Source of the DNA: Streptomyces sp. CoH27
Lineage (GTDB): Bacteria; Actinomycetota; Actinomycetes; Streptomycetales; Streptomycetaceae
DNA length: 53,626 bases
Direction of reading: 5' to 3'
Assembly: GCF_020181035.1 (NCBI RefSeq)
Contig: NZ_JAIQYY010000005.1
Coordinates: forward strand, 240,791 to 294,416
In this document: one piece after another, positions 33,471 to 43,192 of the stretch
Layout of the letters: each line of letters begins with the position of its first letter
How positions within the stretch are numbered: the first letter of the stretch is position 1
Notes under the pieces: model-generated
The model's database searches: none
What the model saw: the letters and a program-made list of their open reading frames with translations, nothing else
What the model was told of the DNA's origin: nothing
Made by a program: the position numbers and the translations under genes

Positions 33471-34412
33471 TCACTGGTCCTTGTGGGAGAGAGCGCGGAC
33501 GGTACGGGACGGGCTGGGCCGCCCCAGCTGTTCGGCCATCCACACGCTCGTGGCGGTCAGACGGCCGAGGTCGACCCCGGTCTCGATGCCGAGTCCGTGC
33601 AGCATCCAGACGAGGTCCTCGGTCGCGAGATTGCCGGTGGCCGACTTGGCGTACGGACAGCCGCCGAGCCCCCCGGCGGAGGCGTCCACCGTCGTGACCC
33701 CGTGCTCCAGGGCCGCGTAGGTGTTCGCGAGCGCCTGGCCGTAGGTGTCGTGGAAGTGCACGCCGATCTCGTCGGTCGGGACGCCCTCCTCGTTGAGCAC
33801 GTTCAGCAGTTCCTGGACATGGCCCGGGGTGGCCACGCCGATCGTGTCGCCGAGGCTCAGCTCGTCGCAGCCCATGTCCCGCAGGGCCGTGCACACGGCG
33901 GCCACCTGGTGGATCGGCACCGCGCCCTCCCACGGGTCGCCGAAGCACATCGAGACGTAACCGCGCACGTGCGCGCCCGCCTCCTTCGCGCGGCGCACCA
34001 CCGGCTCGTACACGCCCAGCGCCTCCTCCAGCGAGCGGTTCAGGTTGGCCCGCGCGAAGGACTCGCTGGCGCTGGCGAAGACCGCGACCCGCTCGGCGCC
34101 GAGCGCGAGCGCCCGGTCCAGGCCGCGCTGGTTCGGCACCAGTACCGGGAGGTCGGCCCGCACCTCGGAGAGCATCGGGAACAGCTGCTCGGCGTCGGCC
34201 AGCTGGGGCACCCACTTGGGGTGCACGAAGCTGGTCGCCTCGATCGTCGTCAGCCCCGCGTCGGCCAGCCGGCGGATGAACTCCGCCTTCACCTCGGTCG
34301 GCACGGACGACTTCTCGTTCTGGAGCCCGTCGCGCGCGCCGACCTCGTGGATCCGCACCCGCGCGGGCAGGCCGGCGGCCGGTACGACCATGGGCAGTCC
34401 GTCGGCGCTCAC
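33471..34412 (-). CDS. hydroxymethylglutaryl-CoA lyase
   Basis: This 313-residue TIM-barrel lyase cleaves HMG-CoA to acetoacetate and acetyl-CoA, the last step of leucine breakdown. It has the family signature [15 protein letters not shown] near the start, the metal-binding [12 protein letters not shown] and the catalytic Cys loop [16 protein letters not shown]. The start at 34412 overlaps the biotin carboxylase stop by four bases. It fits the neighbouring methylcrotonyl-CoA carboxylase subunits. The methylglutaconyl-CoA hydratase needed between them is not present in this cluster. Confidence 0.93.
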   Translation of the reverse strand: MSADGLPMVVPAAGLPARVRIHEVGARDGLQNEKSSVPTEVKAEFIRRLADAGLTTIEATSFVHPKWVPQLADAEQLFPMLSEVRADLPVLVPNQRGLDRALALGAERVAVFASASESFARANLNRSLEEALGVYEPVVRRAKEAGAHVRGYVSMCFGDPWEGAVPIHQVAAVCTALRDMGCDELSLGDTIGVATPGHVQELLNVLNEEGVPTDEIGVHFHDTYGQALANTYAALEHGVTTVDASAGGLGGCPYAKSATGNLATEDLVWMLHGLGIETGVDLGRLTATSVWMAEQLGRPSPSRTVRALSHKDQ

Positions 34413-36325
34413 TCCGTCACCTCCTCGTGCGGTGCGATCACGGCCAGCACCTGGTCCATGGCGACCGTCGTGCCCGGCGTGACGTCCAGCTCGGCGACCG
34501 TGCCGGCGTGCGGGGCGGAGATGACGTGCTCCATCTTCATCGCCTCCACCACCAGCAGGCTCTGCCCCGCCGTGACCTCGTCGCCGACCGCGACCTTCAC
34601 CACGGTCACCGTGCCCGGCATCGGCGCGGTCAGCGAGTCGGCGCCGGCGTGCGCGGCCCCGGTCAGGGACGCGGTGACCGGGTCGTGATCGCGCACGTGC
34701 CAGGCATCGGCGTCCCGGCCCAGCCAGTCACCGGCCCGGTGGAAGGTGTGGCGGACGCCGTCGAGGGTGACGCTGACCGTGGTGTCGGTGACGGTGGCCG
34801 TACCCCGGGGGGTGTGGGTCACCGGGTCCTGGACCCGGAGGTGGAAGGCCGGCGGCTTCGGGGTGCCGCCGAGCCGCCAGCCGTTCGGCACCGAGAAGGG
34901 GTCCACCCAGCCCTGCGACCGTGGCTCCAGGGCCTTCGCCCGTACGGCGGCCGCGGCCTCGTAGACCGCCTCCGGTACGTCCGTCGGGACCAGCTCGTCC
35001 ACGACCCGCTCGACCAGACCCGTGTCCAGCTCGCCCGCCACGACCGCCGGATGCGCGAGCAGCCGCCGCAGGAAGCCCGCGTTGGTCTGCACGCCCAGCG
35101 TGACCGTCTCCGCGAGGGCCGCCCGGAGCTTGCGCAGCGCCGTCGCGCGGTCGGGGCCATACGCGATGACCTTGGACAGCATCGGGTCGTACAGGCTGCC
35201 CACCTCGGTGCCCTCGCTGAGCCCGGAGTCCGTGCGGACGCCGTCGCCCTGGGGTTCGTCGAGCAGCAGGACCGTGCCGCCGGAGGGGAGGAAGCCGCGT
35301 GCCGGGTCCTCCGCGCAGATCCGGGCCTCCACCGCGTGCCCGGTCAGCCGTACGTCGTCCTGCGTGAAGCCCAGCTTCTCGCCGGCCGCGACGCGCAGCT
35401 GCCACTCCACCAGGTCGAGCCCGGTGACGAGTTCGGTGACCGGGTGTTCCACCTGGAGGCGGGTGTTCATCTCCATGAAGTAGTACTGGGTGGGGTCGCC
35501 CCCCGGCACGATGAACTCCACCGTGCCCGCGCCCCGGTACCCGCAGGAGCGGGCCGCCTGCACCGCCGCCTCGCCCATCGACGCGCGCGTGGCCTCGTCG
35601 AGGAGCACGCTGGGCGCCTCCTCGATGATCTTCTGGTGCCGCCGCTGGAGCGAGCACTCGCGCTCGCCGAGGTGCACGACGTTCCCGTGCCCGTCGGCCA
35701 GCACCTGGATCTCGATGTGCCGGGGCCGGTCGATCCACCGCTCCACCAGCAGCGTGTCGTCGCCGAAGGAGGCGCGGGCCTCACGGCGGGCGGCGGCGAT
35801 CTCCTCCTCCAGGACCGTCATGTCCCGCACCAGCCGCATGCCCTTGCCGCCCCCGCCGGCCGACGGCTTCAGCAGCACCGGCGCCCCCAACTCACGGGCT
35901 GCCTCGGCCAGTTCGGGGTCGCGTCCGCCGGGCACGACCGGCACCCCGGCCGCCTTCACCGTCTCCTTGGCGCGGATCTTGTCGCCCATGAGCGCGATCG
36001 CGTCCGCCGACGGGCCGATGAAGACCAGCCCCGCCTCCTCGCACGCGCGCGCGAAGGCCGCGTTCTCGGCGAGGAAGCCGTACCCGGGGTGGACGGCCTG
36101 GGCGCCGGTGCGGGCGGCGGCCTCAAGCAGCCGCTCCACCGACAGATAGCTCTCGGCGGCCGGCGCCGGGCCGATCCGTACCGCCGTGTCGGCCTCCCGG
36201 ACATGCCGCGCGTCGGCGTCGGCGTCGGAGGAGACCGCCACCGAGCGCACGCCCAGCGAGCGGAGCGTACGGATGACGCGTACGGCGATCTCGCCCCGGT
36301 TGGCGACCAGCACTGTGTCGAACAC
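34409..36325 (-). CDS. methylcrotonyl-CoA carboxylase alpha subunit (biotin carboxylase + BCCP)
   Basis: This 638-residue subunit has a biotin carboxylase domain (about 1-450) with the ATP-grasp loop [12 protein letters not shown] (about 163-174) and [16 protein letters not shown] variable linker follows, then a biotinyl domain with VEAMKMEH, whose Lys, K597, is biotinylated. The alternative GTG start at 36325 has a strong GAGGAGGGG upstream. With the beta subunit encoded 11 bp upstream it carboxylates 3-methylcrotonyl-CoA from leucine or isovalerate. The 3' end is coupled to the lyase gene. Acyl-CoA specificity is inferred from the cluster, not from the domain. Confidence 0.92.
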   Translation of the reverse strand: MFDTVLVANRGEIAVRVIRTLRSLGVRSVAVSSDADADARHVREADTAVRIGPAPAAESYLSVERLLEAAARTGAQAVHPGYGFLAENAAFARACEEAGLVFIGPSADAIALMGDKIRAKETVKAAGVPVVPGGRDPELAEAARELGAPVLLKPSAGGGGKGMRLVRDMTVLEEEIAAARREARASFGDDTLLVERWIDRPRHIEIQVLADGHGNVVHLGERECSLQRRHQKIIEEAPSVLLDEATRASMGEAAVQAARSCGYRGAGTVEFIVPGGDPTQYYFMEMNTRLQVEHPVTELVTGLDLVEWQLRVAAGEKLGFTQDDVRLTGHAVEARICAEDPARGFLPSGGTVLLLDEPQGDGVRTDSGLSEGTEVGSLYDPMLSKVIAYGPDRATALRKLRAALAETVTLGVQTNAGFLRRLLAHPAVVAGELDTGLVERVVDELVPTDVPEAVYEAAAAVRAKALEPRSQGWVDPFSVPNGWRLGGTPKPPAFHLRVQDPVTHTPRGTATVTDTTVSVTLDGVRHTFHRAGDWLGRDADAWHVRDHDPVTASLTGAAHAGADSLTAPMPGTVTVVKVAVGDEVTAGQSLLVVEAMKMEHVISAPHAGTVAELDVTPGTTVAMDQVLAVIAPHEEVTE

Positions 36326-36336
36326 GGGTCCCCTCC

Positions 36337-37953
<1,617 letters not shown>

Positions 37954-37973
37954 CCTGCGGTCCCCTCAGCGGT

Positions 37974-38010
37974 GATCGAACCTGTTGATCGAACCTGTAG
38001 ATCGCCTGTT
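37974..38010. repeat. triplicated 13 bp tandem repeat in divergent promoter
   Basis: GATCGAACCTGTT (37974-37986), GATCGAACCTGTA (37987-37999) and the shortened GATCGCCTGTT (38000-38010) follow head to tail directly before the first TetR operator. The array lies between the accD1 start and the TetR start. Confidence 0.85.
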
Positions 38011-38051
38011 AATGAGCGTTAACCATTTCCTTCAGGTTAACGACCGCTAAC
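38008..38051. promoter_or_regulatory. paired TetR-type operators
   Basis: Two related near-palindromes, GTTAATGAGCGTTAAC (38008-38023) and GTTAACGACCGCTAAC (38036-38051), are centred 28 bp apart in the region between the carboxylase operon and the TetR gene. Both have GTTA/TAAC ends, which suggests binding by two TetR dimers. Confidence 0.75.
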
Positions 38052-38073
38052 CTCGCTGTCTAGAATTACTCGC

Positions 38074-38670
38074 ATGGTCACCAGAACCGACGCCCCCACC
38101 CGGCGCGAGCAGATCCTGAAGGAAGCCGCCCGGCTCTTCGCGGAGCGCGGCTTCCACGGTGTCGGCGTGGACGAGATAGGCGCCGCGGTCGGCATCAGCG
38201 GCCCCGGTCTGTACCGCCACTTCCCGGGCAAGGATGCGATGCTCGCCGAGCTGCTGGTCGGCATCAGCGGCCAGCTGCTGACGGGGGCCAAGCGGCGCCT
38301 GGCGGAGGCCGACGGAGTGCCCGCGCGCCGCATCCTGGACTCCCTGATCGAGGGCCACATCGACTTCGCCCTGGACGACCGCCCGCTGATCACCCTGCAC
38401 GACCGCGAGCTGGACCGGCTGCGCGACAGCGACCGCAAGCTGGTGCGCCAGCTCCAGCGGCAGTACGTCGAGCTGTGGGTGGAGGTGGTCCGTGAGGTGT
38501 ACCCGGCGCTGACCGAGCCCGCCGCCCGCTCCGCCGTCCACTCGGTCTTCGGCCTGCTGAACTCCACCCCCCACCTCGGCCGCGCGGGCACGCTGCCCGG
38601 CCGGGGCACCACGGCGGCCCTGCTGCACCGGATGGCCTGCGGGGCGTTCGAGGCGGCCGGGGAGGAGTGA
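38074..38670 (+). CDS. TetR-family regulator of the acyl-CoA/leucine cluster
   Basis: This 198-residue TetR protein has an N-terminal HTH (REQILKEAARLFAERGFHGV and VGISGPGLYRHFPGK). The remainder is the helical ligand domain, LRDSDRKLVRQLQRQYVELW onward. It is divergent from the carboxylase operon with two operators between them, and is followed by an acyl-CoA dehydrogenase. It therefore probably represses the cluster and is released by an acyl-CoA intermediate, as with other TetR regulators of branched-chain catabolism. The ATG at 38074 begins the usual short leader before the HTH. Confidence 0.92.
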   Translation: MVTRTDAPTRREQILKEAARLFAERGFHGVGVDEIGAAVGISGPGLYRHFPGKDAMLAELLVGISGQLLTGAKRRLAEADGVPARRILDSLIEGHIDFALDDRPLITLHDRELDRLRDSDRKLVRQLQRQYVELWVEVVREVYPALTEPAARSAVHSVFGLLNSTPHLGRAGTLPGRGTTAALLHRMACGAFEAAGEE

Positions 38671-38748
38671 GGGGACCCGGGGTCCCGGGCTCCCGGGAGG
38701 AGTGACCTGCGTCTCTGGACGCATCCCCGTACTCGCCGGTATCTTCGA

Positions 38749-38768
38749 GTCTGAGCAAGCGCTTAGAC
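38749..38768 (+). promoter_or_regulatory. 20 bp palindrome before acyl-CoA dehydrogenase
   Basis: GTCTGAGC-AAGC-GCTTAGAC has 8 bp arms with one mismatch and lies 36 bp before the GTG start at 38805. Its sequence differs from the TetR pair at 38008, so another regulator of the FadR/TetR kind may act here. Confidence 0.6.
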
Positions 38769-38804
38769 ATGCCCGATGCCATGCCGAAGTACGTGGAGGT
38801 AGCC

Positions 38805-39962
38805 GTGCGCCGTACGGTGTTCAACGAGGATCACGAGGCGTTCCGGGAGACCCTCCGCGCCTTCATCGAGGCCGAGGTCGTCCCGGTCTACGACGAGTGG
38901 TTCGCCGCCGGCCAGGCGCCGCGCGAGTTCTACTACAAGCTCGCCGAGCTGGGCGTCTTCGGTATCCGTGTCGACGAGGAGTACGGCGGCGCGGGCATCG
39001 ACTCGTACAAGTTCGAGGCCGTCCTCTATGAGGAGACCGCCCGCGCGGGCGTGTCCTTCGGTGGTTCCGGCGTGCACGTCCTGCTCGGCCTGCCGTACAT
39101 CAAGCTGCTCGCCACCGACGAGCAGAAGAAGCGCTACCTGCCGAAGTTCGTCTCCGGTGAGGAGATGTGGGCGATCGCGATGACCGAGCCGGGCACCGGC
39201 TCCGACCTCGCGGGCATGAAGACCACCGCCAAGCTCTCCGAGGACGGCACGCACTACGTCCTCAACGGTGCCAAGACCTTCATCACCGGTGGCGTGCACG
39301 CCGACCGCATGATCGTCTGCGCCCGCACCTCCGCGCCCACCGCCGAGGACCGCCGGCACGGCATCTCCCTGTTCGTCGTGGACACCAAGGCCGAGGGCTA
39401 CTCGGTCGGCCGCAAGCTCGACAAGCTCGGCCTGAAGACCTCCGACACCGCCGAGCTGGCCTTCGTCGACGTCAAGGTCCCGGTCGAGGACCTCCTCGGC
39501 GAGGAGAACAAGGGCTTCTACTACCTTGGCCACAACCTGGCCTCCGAGCGCTGGGGCATCGCCTTCGGCGCGTACGCGCAGGCCAAGGCCGCCGTCCGGT
39601 TCGCCAAGGAGTACGTGCAGCAGCGCACCGTCTTCGGCCAGCCCGTCGCCGCCTTCCAGAACACCAAGTTCGAGCTGGCCGCCTGCCAGGCCGAGGTGGA
39701 CGCGGCCGAGGCCGTCGCCGACCGCGCGACGGAGGCCCTCGACGCCGGTGAGCTGACCCCCGCCGAGGCCGCCAGCGCCAAGCTGTTCTGCACCGAGGTC
39801 GCCCACCGCGTGATCGACCGCTGCCTCCAGCTGCACGGCGGCTACGGCTTCATGAACGAGTACCCGATCGCCCGCCTGTACGCGGACAACCGCGTCAACC
39901 GCATCTACGGCGGCACCAGCGAGATCATGAAGACGATCATCGCCAAGGACATGGGCCTGTAA
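38805..39962 (+). CDS. acyl-CoA dehydrogenase (LCAD-like)
   Basis: This is a 385-residue FAD-dependent dehydrogenase. It has the signature AIAMTEPGTGSDLAGMKTT, DRCLQLHGGYGFMNEYP and the C-terminal RIYGGTSEIMKTIIAKDMG. The Glu-to-Gly change in IYGGTSEI is the pattern of the long-chain/LCAD and isovaleryl-type group, whose base sits elsewhere in the protein. The GTG start at 38805 is chosen because GGAGG is at 38795-38799, ten bases before; an in-frame ATG at 38769 lacks one. It acts with the TetR gene upstream and the thioesterase downstream in acyl-CoA degradation. Confidence 0.9.
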   Translation: MRRTVFNEDHEAFRETLRAFIEAEVVPVYDEWFAAGQAPREFYYKLAELGVFGIRVDEEYGGAGIDSYKFEAVLYEETARAGVSFGGSGVHVLLGLPYIKLLATDEQKKRYLPKFVSGEEMWAIAMTEPGTGSDLAGMKTTAKLSEDGTHYVLNGAKTFITGGVHADRMIVCARTSAPTAEDRRHGISLFVVDTKAEGYSVGRKLDKLGLKTSDTAELAFVDVKVPVEDLLGEENKGFYYLGHNLASERWGIAFGAYAQAKAAVRFAKEYVQQRTVFGQPVAAFQNTKFELAACQAEVDAAEAVADRATEALDAGELTPAEAASAKLFCTEVAHRVIDRCLQLHGGYGFMNEYPIARLYADNRVNRIYGGTSEIMKTIIAKDMGL

Positions 39963-40007
39963 GGCCCACGAAACCCGACGCAATCACTGGCCGGTACAAC
40001 TGATCCC

Positions 40008-40877
40008 ATGAGTCAGGCACTCCAGGATCTCCTCGATCTGCTCGACCTGGAGCAGATCGAGGAGGACATCTTCCGCGGCCAGTCCCGCTCCGCCGTCGTA
40101 CCCCGCGTCTTCGGCGGGCAGGTCGCGGCGCAGGCGCTGGTCGCCGCCGGCCGGACGGTCCCCGCCGACCGCCCCGCCCACTCGCTCCACGCGTACTTCC
40201 TGCGCCCGGGCGACCCCGGCGCGCCGATCGTCTACACCGTGGACCGCATCCGCGACGGCCGCTCCTTCACCACCCGCCGCGTGGTCGCCGTCCAGCACGG
40301 CAAGCCGATCTTCCACCTCTCCGCCTCCTTCCAGGTGGACGAGGAGGGCCTGGACCACCAGACCCCCATGCCCCCCGCCCCGGATCCGGCGACCCTGCCC
40401 ACCTCCCAGGAACGGCTGCGCGGTTACGGCCATCTCGACCCGGCCGTGGTCGAGAAGTTCCTGGAGGCGCGGGAAGCAGTCGATCTGCGCTACGTCGAGG
40501 AGCCGCCGTACGGGCAGTTCGGCGCACCGCGCGAGCCGCACAGCCAGGTGTGGTTCCGCACCAACGGCAAGCTCGACGACGACCCTCTCCTGCACGTCGT
40601 ACTCGCCACGTACGTCTCCGACATGACCCTCCTCGACTCCGTGTTGCTCGCGCACGGCCGTGGCGGCTGGGCGGTCGGCGATGTCGTGGGCGCCTCCCTG
40701 GACCACGCGATGTGGTTCCACCGCCCCTTCCGCGCCGACGAATGGCTGCTGTACGACCAGGAGTCACCGTCCGCGCACGGCGGCCGGGGCCTGGGTCAGG
40801 CCCGTATCTACACGCAGGACGGGCAGCTCGCGATCACCGTCATCCAGGAGGGCGTGGTCCGCGTTCCGCGCGCCTGA
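40008..40877 (+). CDS. tesB: acyl-CoA thioesterase II (TesB family)
   Basis: This 289-residue double hot-dog thioesterase hydrolyses acyl-CoA to free acid and CoA. The N-terminal hot-dog includes RVFGGQVAAQALVAAGRTVP and LHAYFLRPGDP. The C-terminal one has ATYVSDMTLLDSVLLAHG, WFHRPFRADEWLLYDQESPS and GQARIYTQDGQLAITVIQEG, the TesB endings. It lies 45 bp after the acyl-CoA dehydrogenase, probably in the same unit. The ATG at 40008 opens the first domain. Confidence 0.93.
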   Translation: MSQALQDLLDLLDLEQIEEDIFRGQSRSAVVPRVFGGQVAAQALVAAGRTVPADRPAHSLHAYFLRPGDPGAPIVYTVDRIRDGRSFTTRRVVAVQHGKPIFHLSASFQVDEEGLDHQTPMPPAPDPATLPTSQERLRGYGHLDPAVVEKFLEAREAVDLRYVEEPPYGQFGAPREPHSQVWFRTNGKLDDDPLLHVVLATYVSDMTLLDSVLLAHGRGGWAVGDVVGASLDHAMWFHRPFRADEWLLYDQESPSAHGGRGLGQARIYTQDGQLAITVIQEGVVRVPRA

Positions 40878-40990
40878 TTCGCCCCGAGATGCCGAATGGC
40901 GGATGTGCTAATACGCTCTTTCAGTGAAGCCGCAGTACGCAGCGTGATTGACTGATCACGGTTCGTGCACCGCGGTGACACCTCAAAAGC

Positions 40991-41023
40991 GCGCCGTGCG
41001 TTCCCCTTCCGTGAGCACGGCGC
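40991..41023 (+). other. inverted repeat in 5' region of the His-rich peptide gene
   Basis: GCGCCGTGC (40991-40999) pairs perfectly with GCACGGCGC (41015-41023), with a 15 nt loop, 71 bp before the ATG at 41095. It could be a leader hairpin or an operator; no riboswitch class is recognisable. Confidence 0.5.
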
Positions 41024-41094
41024 CCGACCATCCGATCCGCCCCTCCCCTCCCCTGGGAGATGCGGCAGATGATGGAAACGAAAGGGCACATCCC

Positions 41095-41421
41095 ATGCGA
41101 GCACAGCGCATCAAGCGTTATGTCGTGCTGTCCACCGCCGGTCTGATGCTGGCCGGCGGAGCCTCGATCGGCGCGGCCGGCACCGCTTCGGCGGCGCCCG
41201 AGGGCAACCGCGGCGGCCACCACCGGCACCACGAGTGCGGCTGCGGCGGCGGCCGGCACCATCACGGCGGCCGTCACCACGGCGGCCGCCACGGCCGCAA
41301 CGGCGGCGGCGAGAACGGCCGCAACGGTCGCGGCGAGAACGGCCGCAACGGTGGTGGCTGGAACGGTGGCGGTGAGAACGGCCGCAACGGCGGTGGCTAC
41401 GGTGGCGGCAACGGCCGCTGA
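41095..41421 (+). CDS. exported His/Gly/Asn-rich repeat peptide
   Basis: This 108-residue exported protein has a signal peptide (MRAQRIKRYVVLSTAGLMLA, cleavage near residue 33, GTASA). The mature part is nearly all low complexity. First comes a His-rich block (HHRHHECGCGGGRHHHGGRH) with two Cys, then repeats of GRNGGGENGRN type with single Trp and Tyr. No catalytic motif is visible. The His/Cys block suggests metal binding at the cell surface and the Gly/Asn repeats suggest an extracellular matrix or aggregative role; both are inference. An in-frame upstream start exists, but 41095 is chosen because the signal peptide begins there. Confidence 0.75.
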   Translation: MRAQRIKRYVVLSTAGLMLAGGASIGAAGTASAAPEGNRGGHHRHHECGCGGGRHHHGGRHHGGRHGRNGGGENGRNGRGENGRNGGGWNGGGENGRNGGGYGGGNGR

Positions 41422-41444
41422 TCACTGACGCACACAGCGCCCAT

Positions 41445-41478
41445 ACTGTGCGGCTCCGCGCGCGAGGAGCCGCACAGT
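41445..41478. terminator. bidirectional terminator
   Basis: ACTGTGCGGCTCC (41445-41457) and its perfect complement (41466-41478) form a 13 bp stem with an 8 nt loop between convergent genes (stops at 41421 and 41483). Confidence 0.88.
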
Positions 41479-41482
41479 GCTG

Positions 41483-42283
41483 TCAGGACAGGAGTCCGGA
41501 CGCGGCGAGCAGATAGGCCGTCATGGGGTCGTAGTAACGCGGGCTGGGCACATGGTCGTCCAGCGGTACGACGGCCTGGAGGGTGCCCTCGGCCTCGGCG
41601 AGGAACAGCGCGGGGTCGTTGCAGTCGGCGTACCCGACGGAGTCGACGCCGTGCTGCCCCGCGTACCCGGCCCACCCGTGATCGGCGACGACGAGGTCCG
41701 GCAGCGGCCGCCCCGCCCGCTCAAGTCCCGTGAGAACGGCCCGCATCGGCTCCCCGGAGTGGGTGTGCCACAGTGTGGCCCCGTGCTCCAGGACGGCCAC
41801 GTCCGCGAACTGCATGACGTACCCCTCGTCCGTCTGCAGCCCGTCCGGGATGACCACGATCTCGCAGCCCGCGCCGCGCAGCGCGGCGGCCGTGGCCCGG
41901 TGCACGTCCAGCAGACCGCCCGGGTGGCCGGTGGCGAACAGCACCCGCTGCCGCCCCTCCGCCGCCTTGCGCAGCCGCGCCGCCATCCGCTCCAGGGCGT
42001 CCACGGTCAGCTCGGGGTCGATGGTGTCCTGGCCGTACCGGTACTCGGGATCGTCATTGACGCCGGCCTTCTCCGCCATCACGGCGAGCACGTCCTGCTC
42101 GTCCGCCCAGCGGTCGCCCAGCTCCAGGCCGAGCCAGTAGTGACGGTCGCCGTTGGCCAGCTTGCGGTAGTGGGAGAGGTTGTTCTCGCGGGGCGTGGCG
42201 ACGTCCCCCGCGATGCGGGTCCTCACCAGATGGTCGACGAGCTGCGCACGGCTGGGTGTCCCGGATATCGGCATGCCTTCCAT
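41483..42283 (-). CDS. phosphatase-like protein
   Basis: This 266-residue soluble protein is of a type annotated in Streptomyces as a phosphatase. Visible landmarks are VLFATGHPGGLLDVHR (about 132-147) and LPDLVVADHGWAGYAGQHGV (about 208-227), with conserved His/Asp residues that could bind metal. It has no signal peptide. ATG 42283 (MEGMPISG) is used; ATG 42274 is an alternative. It is divergent from the alpha/beta hydrolase gene, 76 bp away, with overlapping promoters. The substrate is unknown. Confidence 0.75.
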   Translation of the reverse strand: MEGMPISGTPSRAQLVDHLVRTRIAGDVATPRENNLSHYRKLANGDRHYWLGLELGDRWADEQDVLAVMAEKAGVNDDPEYRYGQDTIDPELTVDALERMAARLRKAAEGRQRVLFATGHPGGLLDVHRATAAALRGAGCEIVVIPDGLQTDEGYVMQFADVAVLEHGATLWHTHSGEPMRAVLTGLERAGRPLPDLVVADHGWAGYAGQHGVDSVGYADCNDPALFLAEAEGTLQAVVPLDDHVPSPRYYDPMTAYLLAASGLLS

Positions 42284-42359
42284 TGTGAGGGATAGCATTG
42301 CGGGCCGAATTGCCTCACCCCTTCCTTCCGTTGAGCCGTTGAGTATGGGAGCAGCAGAT

Positions 42360-43124
42360 ATGCGTGCCGCCGCCGTGACGTCCGCCGGTGATCTGATGCG
42401 CTGGGTGGAACTGCCCGGAGCCGAACCGGCCCGCGTGTACGTGCACGGGCTCGGGGCCACCTCGCCGGCCTACTTCGCCGAGGCCGCCGTCCATCCGCTG
42501 CTGGCCGGCCGCCGTTCGCTGCTGATCGACCTGCTCGGGCACGGCATCAGCGACCGCCCGACGGACTTCGACTACACGCTGGAGTCGCATGCGGACACGC
42601 TGGCGGCCGCCCTGGAGTCGGCCGGTGTGGCGGGGGCCGAGTTCGTCGCGCACAGCATGGGCGGCTCCGTGGCGATCGTGCTGGCCGCCCGGCATCCGAA
42701 GCTGGTGTCGCGGCTGGTGCTGATCGACGCCAACCTCGATCCGCTCCAGCCCCGGGCCGGCCTGGGCGGCAGCAGCGGCATCGCCCACTACTCGGAGGAG
42801 GAGTTCCTGTCGGGGGGCTGGGCGGAGGTCCGCGACCGGGTCGGCCCGCACTGGTGGTCCACCATGCGCCTGGCCGGCCGGGAGGGGCTGTACCGCAGCG
42901 CCGCGCATCTCGTCCGGGGCACCCGCCCCACCATGCGCGAACTGCTGGTCGCCCTGAGCGTCCCGCGCACCTTCCTCCTGCCCGCCGCCGACGACTCGCT
43001 GACCGGCATCGAGTCCCTGGAAGCGGCCGGTGTCACCGTGACGCGGGTCCCGGACTGCGGCCACAACATCATGCTGGACAACCCGGAGGGGTTCGCGCGG
43101 GCCGCGGCGGCCGGTCTGGCCTGA
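42360..43124 (+). CDS. alpha/beta hydrolase
   Basis: This 254-residue alpha/beta hydrolase fold protein has the oxyanion motif VYVHGLGATSPAYF, the nucleophile elbow AHSMGG with its Ser, an acidic residue in LIDANLD and the catalytic His in PDCGHNIMLDNPEGF near the C-terminus. ATG 42360 is preferred because GGGAG lies eight bases upstream; ATG 42345 is in frame. It is a cytoplasmic esterase or lipase-like enzyme, and its substrate cannot be told from the sequence. It is divergent from the phosphatase-like gene and convergent with the PucR gene. Confidence 0.88.
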   Translation: MRAAAVTSAGDLMRWVELPGAEPARVYVHGLGATSPAYFAEAAVHPLLAGRRSLLIDLLGHGISDRPTDFDYTLESHADTLAAALESAGVAGAEFVAHSMGGSVAIVLAARHPKLVSRLVLIDANLDPLQPRAGLGGSSGIAHYSEEEFLSGGWAEVRDRVGPHWWSTMRLAGREGLYRSAAHLVRGTRPTMRELLVALSVPRTFLLPAADDSLTGIESLEAAGVTVTRVPDCGHNIMLDNPEGFARAAAAGLA

Positions 43125-43192
43125 CCGCCCCGGGCCGACCGGCCAACTGCCGGTCGCCCACTGTCCGTTGCCCGCCCCCGGCAGCCGGCTCG

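Noticed and set aside
40878..41094. Riboswitch (c-di-AMP or metal type) before the His-rich peptide
   Set aside because: Only a simple 9 bp inverted repeat is visible; the conserved cores of known riboswitches are not seen.
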